A model generated the notes under the pieces. That model ran no database searches, was not told where the DNA came from, and worked only from the letters and a program-made list of their open reading frames with translations. From positions 1 through 22,001 of the IMG/VR virus record IMGVR_UViG_3300028377_000062: a DNA stretch of 22,001 nt; one strand, 5' to 3'. The stretch is from a virus. Positions 1 through 5,922 of the stretch are shown here, piece by piece (the first letter of the stretch is position 1; every line of letters begins with the position of its first letter). A program made the translations under genes and the position numbers.

Positions 1-90
1 AGCGTTTACCGTGAGACCTTCCTCATTCTCGTAGCCCCAGCCTTCGTAAGTGTCGATTGATCCGGTTTTTTCATTCATGTAAGTTTTCAT
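1..90 (-). CDS. Small phage protein, N-terminal part only (runs off the window)
   Basis: The first 30 codons of a leftward gene are present; the rest lies outside the window. The product starts MKTYMNEKTGSIDTY and is polar with several acidic and Tyr/Trp residues. The start is supported by a GGAGAG ribosome binding site six to seven bases upstream. It is the first gene behind the near-consensus promoter at 132-160, so it probably begins a separately controlled transcript. I do not recognise the family and cannot assign a function. Confidence 0.6.
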   Translation of the reverse strand, partial: MKTYMNEKTGSIDTYEGWGYENEEGLTVNA

Positions 91-131
91 GTCGCTCTCC
101 TTGTTTGGGTTTGTCCCTCACTGTTAATTAG

Positions 132-160
132 AGTATAACCCCATAGGGTTTAGGTGTCAA
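132..160 (-). promoter_or_regulatory. Strong sigma70-type promoter with dyad in the spacer
   Basis: Read on the minus strand, TTGACA (155-160, perfect -35) is followed by exactly 17 bases and TATACT (132-137, 5/6 match to -10). The spacer contains an inverted repeat AACCC-N4-GGGTT (137-150) directly against the -10 element, a typical place for a repressor operator. The start codon of the downstream gene is about 40 bases away at 90. That the dyad binds a phage regulator is inference. Confidence 0.75.
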
Positions 161-360
161 CAAGAAAACAACATTATTTTATGGTCACTTTTTTTCTCCG
201 CGCTTTCTCGACACTCATTGCCTCCTTGCGCCTTGCGCCGTTCGCGTTCTACTCGTTTGTTGTGACGTTCGATCATTTCTTGCGGGTCATCGACCGCAGC
301 ATTATCCTTGACGGCTTCTTCGATGTCTCTGCAATAGTACGGACTGCAAATATCAGTCAT
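157..360 (-). CDS. Small hypothetical protein, 67 aa, basic/acidic charged
   Basis: The product starts MTDICSPYYCRDIEEAV. The start at 360 is preferred over an upstream in-frame ATG (399) because a GAGGAAAGG ribosome binding site lies just before it. The ATG also overlaps the stop of the preceding 50-residue gene (shared ATGACTGA), which is classic translational coupling. The centre is rich in Glu, Arg and Lys (an EMIERHNKRVERERRKAQ helix) and there are two Cys pairs near the N-terminus. It is the last gene of the replication operon before the next promoter, which overlaps its 3' end. Function unknown. Confidence 0.6.
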   Translation of the reverse strand: MTDICSPYYCRDIEEAVKDNAAVDDPQEMIERHNKRVERERRKAQGGNECRESAEKKSDHKIMLFSC

Positions 361-505
361 TTTTCCTTTCCTCCTCATCCCTCTCTTGCATGTAATGCTC
401 ATGTTCTTGTTGCTGCTGGTGTTCTAGCTCCTGGTAATATCGTTCTTCGTCTTGTAGCGCCTGCTGATACTCCTCATCTGACTCATAATCAATTCTTTCA
501 ATCAT
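353..505 (-). CDS. Small Gln/Glu-rich protein, 50 aa
   Basis: This gene begins two bases after the DnaB stop codon. An AAGGAGG ribosome binding site inside the last DnaB codons precedes the ATG at 505. The 50-residue product is almost entirely Glu, Gln, Asp, His, Arg and Tyr (for example QELEHQQQQEHEHYMQERDE) and should form one charged helix. Its stop overlaps the start of the next gene by eight bases. It is easily missed because it is short. No family recognised; tight coupling to the helicase gene suggests it is translated with it. Confidence 0.6.
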   Translation of the reverse strand: MIERIDYESDEEYQQALQDEERYYQELEHQQQQEHEHYMQERDEEERKND

Positions 506-506
506 G

Positions 507-2792
507 TCATGCCTCCTTGTGTGCCTGCTCAAATGATTGATACCTTCCTGTCCAGTACATATCCATCCGGCCTAGCGGTCCATCTTTCTGTTTGGCAATC
601 GTTAAATCTGCCATATTAAAATGACTTTCTCCGCAGTCTTTGTTGGTGGCTTTGCATTTCTCGCAGTTTGCCGCGGCACGATATGGAAACAAAATTAAAT
701 CAGCGTCCTGTTCAATTTGTCCTGACTCCCTTAAATGCTCTACTTGCGCTCTGTCTCCAGCCCCTTGCCGTGAGAGTTGAGCAAGAGCAATAACCGGGGC
801 AACCTCTTTTGCTAGTGATTTAAGCTGTCTTGAAATCAGAGAGACCTCCTGAAACCTGCTTTCTGCCTTTGCCGTCATAAGTTGCAGATAGTCAATTACA
901 ATGAAATCAAGTCCGTATTTGATTTTGTGACGTCTGCATCGTTGTTTGAGCTTGGCAACAGATATTGCCGGGGTGTCGTCAATGAAGATTCCAGACTCTT
1001 GCATTTTTGCCGCGGTGTCCGTTATTTCATAAAAGTCTTTAGACTCAAACTTTCCATTCTTGAATTTGTTTAAATCAATCCGTGTTTGTTGGGAAAAGAA
1101 TCGGTCAGTTATGGACTGCTTTGATGTTTCAAGAGATGCAAAATAAACCCTGGCCTTTGATCGTTGCGCTATGTTCAAAGCAAAGGCGGTGTTGTGTGTT
1201 GATATGTAATCATTTGTCAGGTATAGGCTCCTGTCGTGCGAAACTGATATGCACTGGCACTCTTCATTCCCGCACGGTTCGATTGATTCTATGTTTAGTA
1301 ACCGCTGTTTTTTGTCGCTTTGCACCCTCTTCTTTTTATGTGGTATCGTTACAAAATCGGCGTAACCCTTAAAGCTTATATATATACAATAACTCCTCTT
1401 TCCTTTTTCCTTTTTCCCTTTATATTTGTACGTCGGGATTCTGCTTGTCATTGAAGCATATGCACCCAAAGATCTAGCAAGAGTCTGGAAATCAATTGCC
1501 ATCTGCTCGCTAGATGTCGAGTAAGTCATGGACCCGTGTTTTTCTACCGTGCCGTCTGTGTCAATCATTCCCCGCATAAGTTCCAACCTAGACTCTTTTG
1601 ATGCTGATAGATATTGAGCCGGTATGAATTTTTCGTGAGACCTCTTACCAAACAACCCAAACCTTTGAATTGCATCCAGCACACTGTTTGGCTTACCTTT
1701 GTCCGTCCTTATCCTATACGTTATTTTTTGATCTAGGCTCAACGTACACCCACGGAGAAGCGGTTTTATTTTCTCAAGAATATGTTCGTGAGATGTTGTT
1801 ATTTTTACAGAACCACCAGAGAACCCTCCATCACCAAGCAACACTCCAATCAGGTACGGATGCAGCAAAAGATCATTGTCTTTCCCGAAGTCGGCTGAGT
1901 GGTTAGGTATTGAAAGCCTTTTTTTATATCTACTGGTTTCTAGTTTTTCAATTATTTGTGCCGTTGTTAGAATCCTTGGACACGACCAGTCTCTATACAT
2001 GACCTCCCATTGATGCTCAAGGCCAGCGTCTACACATCTTCCGTCACTAAATGTTACCCTATAGATATCTTTTTTCCCTTGAGGGAACACACCTGTGACC
2101 TTTGATTTTTTTCCGTCTATTGATGCTACTTTGTCACCAATCATGATGTCTCCATTTTTTTTAAAGGTTCCATCAGACAATAACACGTTTGAATCCAAAG
2201 TCAATTCTTTTCCCATGCTTGGCCGTCCGGCTAAAACAATTAACTGCTCTTTACATATCCCCCCTGTTTTATAGTCAAGCCAATCATAACCGTATGAGAT
2301 ACCGGCAAGTCCTCTGCCTCGCCTGTATCTCTCCTCATAAGTTTTCATTGACGACCTGGCCATGTCTCCCAAAGAAACCGCCTTACTGTCGCTTGCAAAC
2401 CTGAACAACGTAGCCTCGACCATTTCCATGGCATCTTCTTCACCGGCACACTCTTGGAGTTTCTGACCCAACTTCCTAATGGTTCTCTTTGCCGATGAAC
2501 TTTTGACTGCCTTGACATAATAGGCAATATTTGCAGCGGTAGGAACGTAATCAAGCAGCCCTGCCAGGTAAGAAGATCCACCGCACAACTCGAGGCCACC
2601 GCGCTCTTTCGCTTTGATCGTCAACGTCACCAAGTCAATTGGGGAGTCTGCTTCGGAAAGTTGTTGAATGAATGTCCATATATGCTGATGAGCAACATTA
2701 GCAAAGTCTGCCGCAGTTAATTCGGCTTCGTAATATGCGGCGTTATCCAAAAGGACTGCACCGATGACAGATTTTTCAGCTTCTAAGCTCAT
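507..2792 (-). CDS. dnaB: Replicative DNA helicase DnaB, interrupted by an intein
   Basis: The precursor has 761 residues. Residues 1-195 hold the DnaB N-terminal domain and the start of the RecA-like domain up to the P-loop GRPSMGK (189-195). Residues 196-534 are an intein, and 535-761 resume with T-AFALN and complete GRPSMGKT. Spliced length would be 422 residues, normal for a phage DnaB. Walker B is FIVIDYLQL (Asp634), followed by QLSRQG and the arginine-containing helicase tail IAKQKDGPLG. A C-x2-C-x6-C-x3-H cluster (710-724) sits in the last domain. It unwinds DNA at the phage fork as a hexamer. The start overlaps the initiator gene stop (ATGA), so the two are co-translated. Without splicing the P-loop is broken, so activity should require the intein to leave. 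Confidence 0.95.
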   Translation of the reverse strand: MSLEAEKSVIGAVLLDNAAYYEAELTAADFANVAHQHIWTFIQQLSEADSPIDLVTLTIKAKERGGLELCGGSSYLAGLLDYVPTAANIAYYVKAVKSSSAKRTIRKLGQKLQECAGEEDAMEMVEATLFRFASDSKAVSLGDMARSSMKTYEERYRRGRGLAGISYGYDWLDYKTGGICKEQLIVLAGRPSMGKELTLDSNVLLSDGTFKKNGDIMIGDKVASIDGKKSKVTGVFPQGKKDIYRVTFSDGRCVDAGLEHQWEVMYRDWSCPRILTTAQIIEKLETSRYKKRLSIPNHSADFGKDNDLLLHPYLIGVLLGDGGFSGGSVKITTSHEHILEKIKPLLRGCTLSLDQKITYRIRTDKGKPNSVLDAIQRFGLFGKRSHEKFIPAQYLSASKESRLELMRGMIDTDGTVEKHGSMTYSTSSEQMAIDFQTLARSLGAYASMTSRIPTYKYKGKKEKGKRSYCIYISFKGYADFVTIPHKKKRVQSDKKQRLLNIESIEPCGNEECQCISVSHDRSLYLTNDYISTHNTAFALNIAQRSKARVYFASLETSKQSITDRFFSQQTRIDLNKFKNGKFESKDFYEITDTAAKMQESGIFIDDTPAISVAKLKQRCRRHKIKYGLDFIVIDYLQLMTAKAESRFQEVSLISRQLKSLAKEVAPVIALAQLSRQGAGDRAQVEHLRESGQIEQDADLILFPYRAAANCEKCKATNKDCGESHFNMADLTIAKQKDGPLGRMDMYWTGRYQSFEQAHKEA
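1191..2207 (-). other. Class 3-type intein with LAGLIDADG homing endonuclease in the DnaB P-loop
   Basis: The 339-residue intein runs from Glu196 to Asn534 of the precursor. Block A is recognisable (LTLDSNVLLSDGT), but position 1 is Glu, not Cys/Ser/Ala. Block B reads GRCVDAGLEHQW, with His260 (B:10) and Trp262 (B:12). Block F is ECQCISVS, with Cys514 at the place of F:4. The C-terminus is STHN followed by Thr535. Trp262, Cys514 and Thr532 match the Trp-Cys-Thr signature of class 3 inteins, where the block F Cys attacks the N-terminal splice bond. The endonuclease motifs are LIGVLLGDGG (Asp321) and LMRGMIDTDG (Asp413), both with the catalytic Asp. By eye the segment is more AT-rich than the flanking helicase codons, as expected of a mobile insertion. 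Splicing activity is inferred. Confidence 0.9.
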
Positions 2793-3445
2793 AATGGTGG
2801 CCCCGTGTATGCTTCCATTTTTTTACGATTAGATTCTCGTTCTTCGGTTTTAGTATCCTTTGGGATTTTCTCGGAAGCACGCCGCATCCAGTCCATTAAA
2901 TTCAAGTTCAGATCCATAACCGGTTTGGATGTCTCACGCTTGGTTTTCCACTTCTCGAGCTCAAACTCATAGACAGTTTCCACGCCAGGTAAGAGCCTTA
3001 TGATTTTGTCTTTCATCATCAAGGAAGCTTCTTCGTGCTTGTCTTTCTTTTCATTCTTTTCATTCTTGTTTGTGGTCGTTTGTTGGTCGCTTGTTGGTCG
3101 TTTGTTGGCAGTCTGTTGGTCGTTTTTGTTTTCCTTGATTTGATATTTGTTGTAATTACATATAGTTACAACGGTAAATCTGTTGGTCGATTTGCTGGTC
3201 GTTTCTCCTGTTTTTTTTAGATTTGCTAGAGATGTCCTTACTTGCCTTTCGGTTAAACCTGTTGCTTTTGCGATAGACTTTCTTCCCGTTATTAGCTGTC
3301 CCCTCTTCACGACATTACCCTGCCAAGCCCCATCCGCATGATTTGCAGAAAGTAGTAAATACATAAAAACGGAAAAAGTCTTTTGATCTGTAAACCACTC
3401 CCACTCTATTAGTTTCCTGTGAAGTTTTATGAAACCGTTGTCCAT
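2789..3445 (-). CDS. Phage replication initiator, DnaD/O-like winged-helix protein, 218 aa
   Basis: The chosen start is MDNGFIKLHRKLIEWEWF at 3445, overlapping the previous stop (TAATG) and preceded by GGAG; a longer in-frame version from 3484 only reads back through the upstream gene. The N-terminal 90 residues are the helix-turn-helix domain of phage replication proteins (KRGQLITGRKSIAKATGLTE, then RQVRTSLANLKKTG). A charged low-complexity linker rich in Lys, Asn, Gln and Thr follows, then a C-terminal helical part (VYEFELEKWKTK to the end) that could contact DnaB. It sits directly upstream of dnaB with a 4-base overlap, the usual initiator-loader plus helicase pair. The linker DNA carries an iteron-like array, so the origin may lie inside the gene, as in lambda O. 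The exact family (DnaD-like versus O-like) is uncertain. Confidence 0.75.
   Translation of the reverse strand: MDNGFIKLHRKLIEWEWFTDQKTFSVFMYLLLSANHADGAWQGNVVKRGQLITGRKSIAKATGLTERQVRTSLANLKKTGETTSKSTNRFTVVTICNYNKYQIKENKNDQQTANKRPTSDQQTTTNKNEKNEKKDKHEEASLMMKDKIIRLLPGVETVYEFELEKWKTKRETSKPVMDLNLNLMDWMRRASEKIPKDTKTEERESNRKKMEAYTGPPL
3071..3201 (-). repeat. Iteron-like repeats, candidate replication origin
   Basis: Plus-strand TGTTGGTCG or a close variant begins at 3071 (TGTGGTCG), 3081, 3092, 3103 (TGTTGGCAG), 3114, 3181 and 3193 (TGCTGGTCG). The four starts from 3081 to 3114 are spaced exactly 11 bp apart, about one helical turn. Because 11 is not a multiple of three, the repeats are read in changing frames, so DNA rather than protein repetition seems to be conserved. 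An AT-rich stretch (3122-3180) separates the two groups. The array lies in the linker of the initiator gene, the same arrangement as the lambda origin inside O. Origin function is inference. Confidence 0.6.
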
Positions 3446-3642
3446 TACAACTGCTCCATCGTCCCGTCTGGGTGACAGAGGCAAAGGACAAGAGGCTTGT
3501 CTGTATACTCTTGTATGTATGCTGAGCGGTCTTTAATTTTAGCCAGCGCGTGGGCTGATTCGATCGCCAGTGCGAGAGTTAAATATTTCTTGCGGGGAAT
3601 GTTGCGGTTTGTCAGAAAGACAGTGTAGAAAGGTGGTTGCAT
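3445..3642 (-). CDS. Small hypothetical phage protein, 65 aa
   Basis: The start is MQPPFYTVFLTNRN at 3642, with GGAG six bases upstream; a longer version would need a TTG inside the ribosome binding site. The product looks like a small alpha/beta protein (AIESAHALAKIKDRSAYIQ, then LCLCHPDGTMEQL). It is the first gene behind the promoter at 3782-3809 and its stop overlaps the start of the replication initiator. Small proteins of this kind are common ahead of replication genes in phages, but I do not recognise this one. No catalytic motif is visible. Confidence 0.65.
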   Translation of the reverse strand: MQPPFYTVFLTNRNIPRKKYLTLALAIESAHALAKIKDRSAYIQEYTDKPLVLCLCHPDGTMEQL

Positions 3643-3662
3643 TATAGTCTCCAAAAAAGTTA

Positions 3663-3707
3663 AGCCAGATGCCCCAGGATGATAACGGCATCCATGGAAC
3701 TCTGGCT
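3663..3707 (-). promoter_or_regulatory. Structured 5' leader hairpin before the replication genes
   Basis: Arms AGCCAGA (3663-3669) and TCTGGCT (3701-3707) can pair over seven bases, and inside them GATGCC (3668-3673) can pair with GGCATC (3687-3692), partly as an alternative. This is in the roughly 130-base untranslated leader between the promoter at 3782-3809 and the start at 3642. No U-tract follows, so it does not look like an intrinsic terminator. A role in mRNA stability or translational control is possible but unproven. Confidence 0.4.
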
Positions 3708-3781
3708 AGACTGGTTCTAAAAACTATTTACAAGTGACGCGCCCCGTTATGGCCTGATCACTCTATGTTTAAGACACCTTC

Positions 3782-3809
3782 AGTATACTTGTTGTGCGGT
3801 GGAAGTCAA
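3782..3809 (-). promoter_or_regulatory. Sigma70-type promoter for the replication operon
   Basis: On the minus strand, TTGACT (3804-3809) and TATACT (3782-3787) are separated by 16 bases, each one mismatch from consensus. The -35 element overlaps the stop codon of the upstream HTH-like gene. The promoter points at the 65-residue protein, the replication initiator and dnaB. The -10 sits in a small palindrome (AGTATACT) that could be part of an operator. Confidence 0.65.
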
Positions 3810-4051
3810 GACTTTGTGCTAAACTTCCAAAGATAGTTGTGAAAGCCATTATCCCCAATTCTAAAACCGTCAGGCTTTATATTAACAAACATCTCCGCAT
3901 GTCTGACAAGCCGGTATGCCTGTCTATTTGTTATGTGGTATCTGTTCATTAGGCACCGCATAGTAAAAGCTTTCCCATTAAAGTGGAGAATAAAATCGAT
4001 CCCTTTTTGTACACCAGAAAGCGTATTTTCCCTATTCCAACTTGTTCCCAT
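3806..4051 (-). CDS. Small HTH-like DNA-binding protein, 81 aa
   Basis: The start MGTSWNRENTLSG at 4051 is chosen because GGAGG lies five bases upstream; the ATG at 4063 would sit before that site. The middle (FTMRCLMNRYHITNRQAYR and the following LVRHAEMF) reads as a helix-turn-helix, with a sharp turn at HITNRQ. The C-terminus (FRIGDNGFHNYLWKFSTKS) resembles a wing. It lies between the DNA methyltransferase and the second early promoter, whose -35 overlaps its stop codon, so autoregulation or control of the replication operon is conceivable. The exact family is not recognised. Confidence 0.6.
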   Translation of the reverse strand: MGTSWNRENTLSGVQKGIDFILHFNGKAFTMRCLMNRYHITNRQAYRLVRHAEMFVNIKPDGFRIGDNGFHNYLWKFSTKS

Positions 4052-4090
4052 TGCTACCTCCATTATTGATAGCTCTCAAGCTCTCTGCTG

Positions 4091-4735
4091 TTAAAAAAGT
4101 CTTAGTTGCTTCTGGGCTTCTTCGACACGTCGGCAACCAGCATCAAAATAGTCCTCATCAATTTCATAACAGGTGATTTTAAAGCCCATATTCAGGCAAG
4201 CTATCACGCTACTCATTGAGCCGCCGTGGGTGTCTAGGATGTGGTCGCCTTCCTTTGCATAATTCTTTAATAGCCATGTGTAGAGGTTGACTGGTTTCTG
4301 TGTTGGGTGGATCTTTCCGGAGTAATCTCGCCTCGCTAACGGGTCATAAGAAAATATCTTTACATTCGCGTCAAATGAAGTCCATGCAAGCTCCGCTTCT
4401 GCATATGTGCGGCCCTTAAACCCTGCCCCTTTATCCCACACAATGAAACAGCGTGAAGGTGGCAAAGTAAAATAGTTCCCACCCCATACAACCTGGTTAC
4501 TGCTCTTTTTTAAGAGGAGGTCAAAATATGATTTTGGTGTCGGCTTACTGTCCCAACTCTTTTTTGCTAGGTTATTGTCACCTTTGTACCCGACGTTCCC
4601 GCCGTCCATACCTATCCCGTAGCAAGGGTCAACGATAGCAAGGTCAAACTGATTCTCCGTCATCTCGGCCATTGCCTCTTCACAGCAACCGCAGATTAGA
4701 GTCGCATCCCCTATCACTTCTTTTCTTATTGCCAT
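4091..4735 (-). CDS. Phage DNA adenine-type methyltransferase (beta class)
   Basis: The 214-residue protein has the motif order of beta-class N6-adenine/N4-cytosine methyltransferases. The catalytic motif IV comes first (IVDPCYGIGMDGG, Asp36-Tyr39), then a variable region, then HPTQKP (143-148), and last the AdoMet-binding motif I region (ILDTHGGSMSSVIAC, Asp168). Motif IV is DPCY instead of the usual DPPY, and motif I has THGGS for the common PFxGSG, so both are diverged. It probably methylates phage DNA, either to evade host restriction or to time gene expression. No restriction partner is adjacent. The start overlaps the end of ninG by ten bases. Target sequence cannot be read from the protein. 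Confidence 0.88.
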   Translation of the reverse strand: MAIRKEVIGDATLICGCCEEAMAEMTENQFDLAIVDPCYGIGMDGGNVGYKGDNNLAKKSWDSKPTPKSYFDLLLKKSSNQVVWGGNYFTLPPSRCFIVWDKGAGFKGRTYAEAELAWTSFDANVKIFSYDPLARRDYSGKIHPTQKPVNLYTWLLKNYAKEGDHILDTHGGSMSSVIACLNMGFKITCYEIDEDYFDAGCRRVEEAQKQLRLF

Positions 4736-5304
4736 GACGTAAGCTTTCTGCTGTTCTCTGCTACCATGCGGTTGACTATCTCAAGATACTTCTTTTTGAT
4801 CGCAACGTAATCTGATACTTGATATTTAATCGGTTCGTGTGGGCCTTCCAGCCATTCGACTTTATCAACGCCGATCTTCTTCACCAGTGCAATCCGATAT
4901 TCTCCGATGTTTCCAGACAACTCCAGGTTACACCGCTTGTTACATTGTTTATTGGTATTGAATTCGTTGAACGCGAGGGCTGACACGGCCCCTCTTGAAC
5001 GATAGTGGCCAGCGCAATAGACAACATCCTTTGTTGTCCCGCAACTGATACAGGGCAATTTAGCGTCCCGAAGCCGTATGAACTGATTAAAGTATTTCTG
5101 CGCCAGGTTCTTCTGTGTTTTTTTGTCGTTAAGCTTGAACTCAGCCCGGTCGCGCGCAAGATCTTTCGCGGCCTTTTTGGCCTTTTTTTGTTTGTCGTAT
5201 GCGATAGAGCAAAAAGTCGAACAACACGTCTGCAAAGAGTTCCAGGGTTGAAATTTATTCCCGCACGCTCTGCATTTTTTCGGCTTGAGTGGTTTAATTT
5301 TCAT
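4726..5304 (-). CDS. ninG: NinG/Rap-like recombination protein
   Basis: The start MKIKPLKPKKCRACGNKF at 5304 is supported by GGGAGGATGTA just upstream; the ATG at 5382 reads back through that site. The 192-residue length matches the lambda NinG family (about 200). Visible are an N-terminal zinc-finger-like Cys set (C11-x2-C14, C27/C28, C32), a Lys/Arg-rich helical middle, C85-x2-C88, the family motif AGHYRSRGA (98-106), and Cys121/Cys125. NinG/Rap is a DNA-junction endonuclease that acts with phage recombination functions on Holliday junctions and D-loops. The gene lies downstream of the ERF and exonuclease genes in the same direction, consistent with one recombination module. Confidence 0.9.
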   Translation of the reverse strand: MKIKPLKPKKCRACGNKFQPWNSLQTCCSTFCSIAYDKQKKAKKAAKDLARDRAEFKLNDKKTQKNLAQKYFNQFIRLRDAKLPCISCGTTKDVVYCAGHYRSRGAVSALAFNEFNTNKQCNKRCNLELSGNIGEYRIALVKKIGVDKVEWLEGPHEPIKYQVSDYVAIKKKYLEIVNRMVAENSRKLTSWQ

Positions 5305-5333
5305 TACATCCTCCCTACTGGTTAAGGCCAGTG

Positions 5334-5669
5334 TTAAACAAGCGTCATTTCTGCACGTCTCGTTGATTGTGAAGTTCTCCATATATCTGTGCGCGTCTGT
5401 AAGCCCTTGTAGGCCATCTTTAATGACTCAGCCTTCACCGTTGCATCAAAGTAGTCTGACAGCCATTTGTCGTATTCTGGTGACGCATAGGCTTCTCGCT
5501 CTTGACCGGCTGCCGACTTCACGCCTTTAACTTCTTCGGCCTTTCTCATCTGCAACGCAATAATGGCTTTCTTCTTTTCTTTTAAATGCTCAAGGGTCGC
5601 AATAGCCTCTGGCAGTTCGGAACGGATCTTTTCAAGTTCCTCTGCGTAAAACTTTGAAGGGTCAGTCAT
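5334..5669 (-). CDS. Coiled-coil hypothetical phage protein, 111 aa
   Basis: The product is mostly helical: an N-terminal helix (MTDPSKFYAEELEKIRSELP), a coiled-coil stretch with Leu/Ile heptads around residues 20-45, and a second helix around 60-90. Its ATG overlaps the stop of the Cys-rich 52-residue gene (ATGA), indicating translational coupling. It lies between the recombination genes and ninG. No catalytic motif is visible and I do not recognise the family; a structural or accessory role in recombination is only suggested by position. Confidence 0.65.
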   Translation of the reverse strand: MTDPSKFYAEELEKIRSELPEAIATLEHLKEKKKAIIALQMRKAEEVKGVKSAAGQEREAYASPEYDKWLSDYFDATVKAESLKMAYKGLQTRTDIWRTSQSTRRAEMTLV

Positions 5670-5824
5670 ACCGCAAACTCACAGCCGACGCAGTCCTTGC
5701 GTAGCTTCGTCTGTAGGCACAAAATACATTTTTCTTTTCTGTTGGCCTCGTGCATGTACTGCCTTTCCATCACCCTGTCGTATTTGTATGATTCCATAAT
5801 TTGTGTGAGATCTGGCTGCTTCAT
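5666..5824 (-). CDS. Small Cys-rich (zinc-ribbon-like) protein, 52 aa
   Basis: This short gene has GAGGAG six bases before the ATG at 5824, and its stop overlaps the next gene's start (ATGA). The product begins MKQPDLTQIMESYKYDRV and ends with two CxxC pairs, EKCILC and DCVGC, spaced like a zinc ribbon. Such small zinc-binding proteins are frequent in phage recombination and replication blocks. Function unknown, but the coupling, ribosome binding site and paired cysteines make it a convincing gene. Confidence 0.65.
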   Translation of the reverse strand: MKQPDLTQIMESYKYDRVMERQYMHEANRKEKCILCLQTKLRKDCVGCEFAV

Positions 5825-5848
5825 GGGTTACTCCTCAAACTGCTAGTT

Positions 5849-5871
5849 GCCCCGGTCACGATGACCGGGGC
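5849..5871 (-). terminator. Strong perfect hairpin without a U-tract
   Basis: GCCCCGGTCA (5849-5858) pairs perfectly with TGACCGGGGC (5862-5871) around a CGA loop. It lies in the 98-base gap after the long coiled-coil gene. No T run follows on the minus strand, so intrinsic termination is doubtful; it may be an attenuator, an RNase processing or mRNA-stabilising stem, or the structural half of a Rho-dependent site. Confidence 0.45.
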
Positions 5872-5922
5872 GTAGCCTCCCGACTCAATCTAATGCTTGC
5901 GTTGTCAGTTGGCTGTGACTAT

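Noticed and set aside
3660-3695. Eleven-codon ATG leader peptide in the replication leader (MDAVIILGHLA)
   Set aside because: No ribosome binding site; the ATG lies inside the hairpin. No codon bias pointing to attenuation control.
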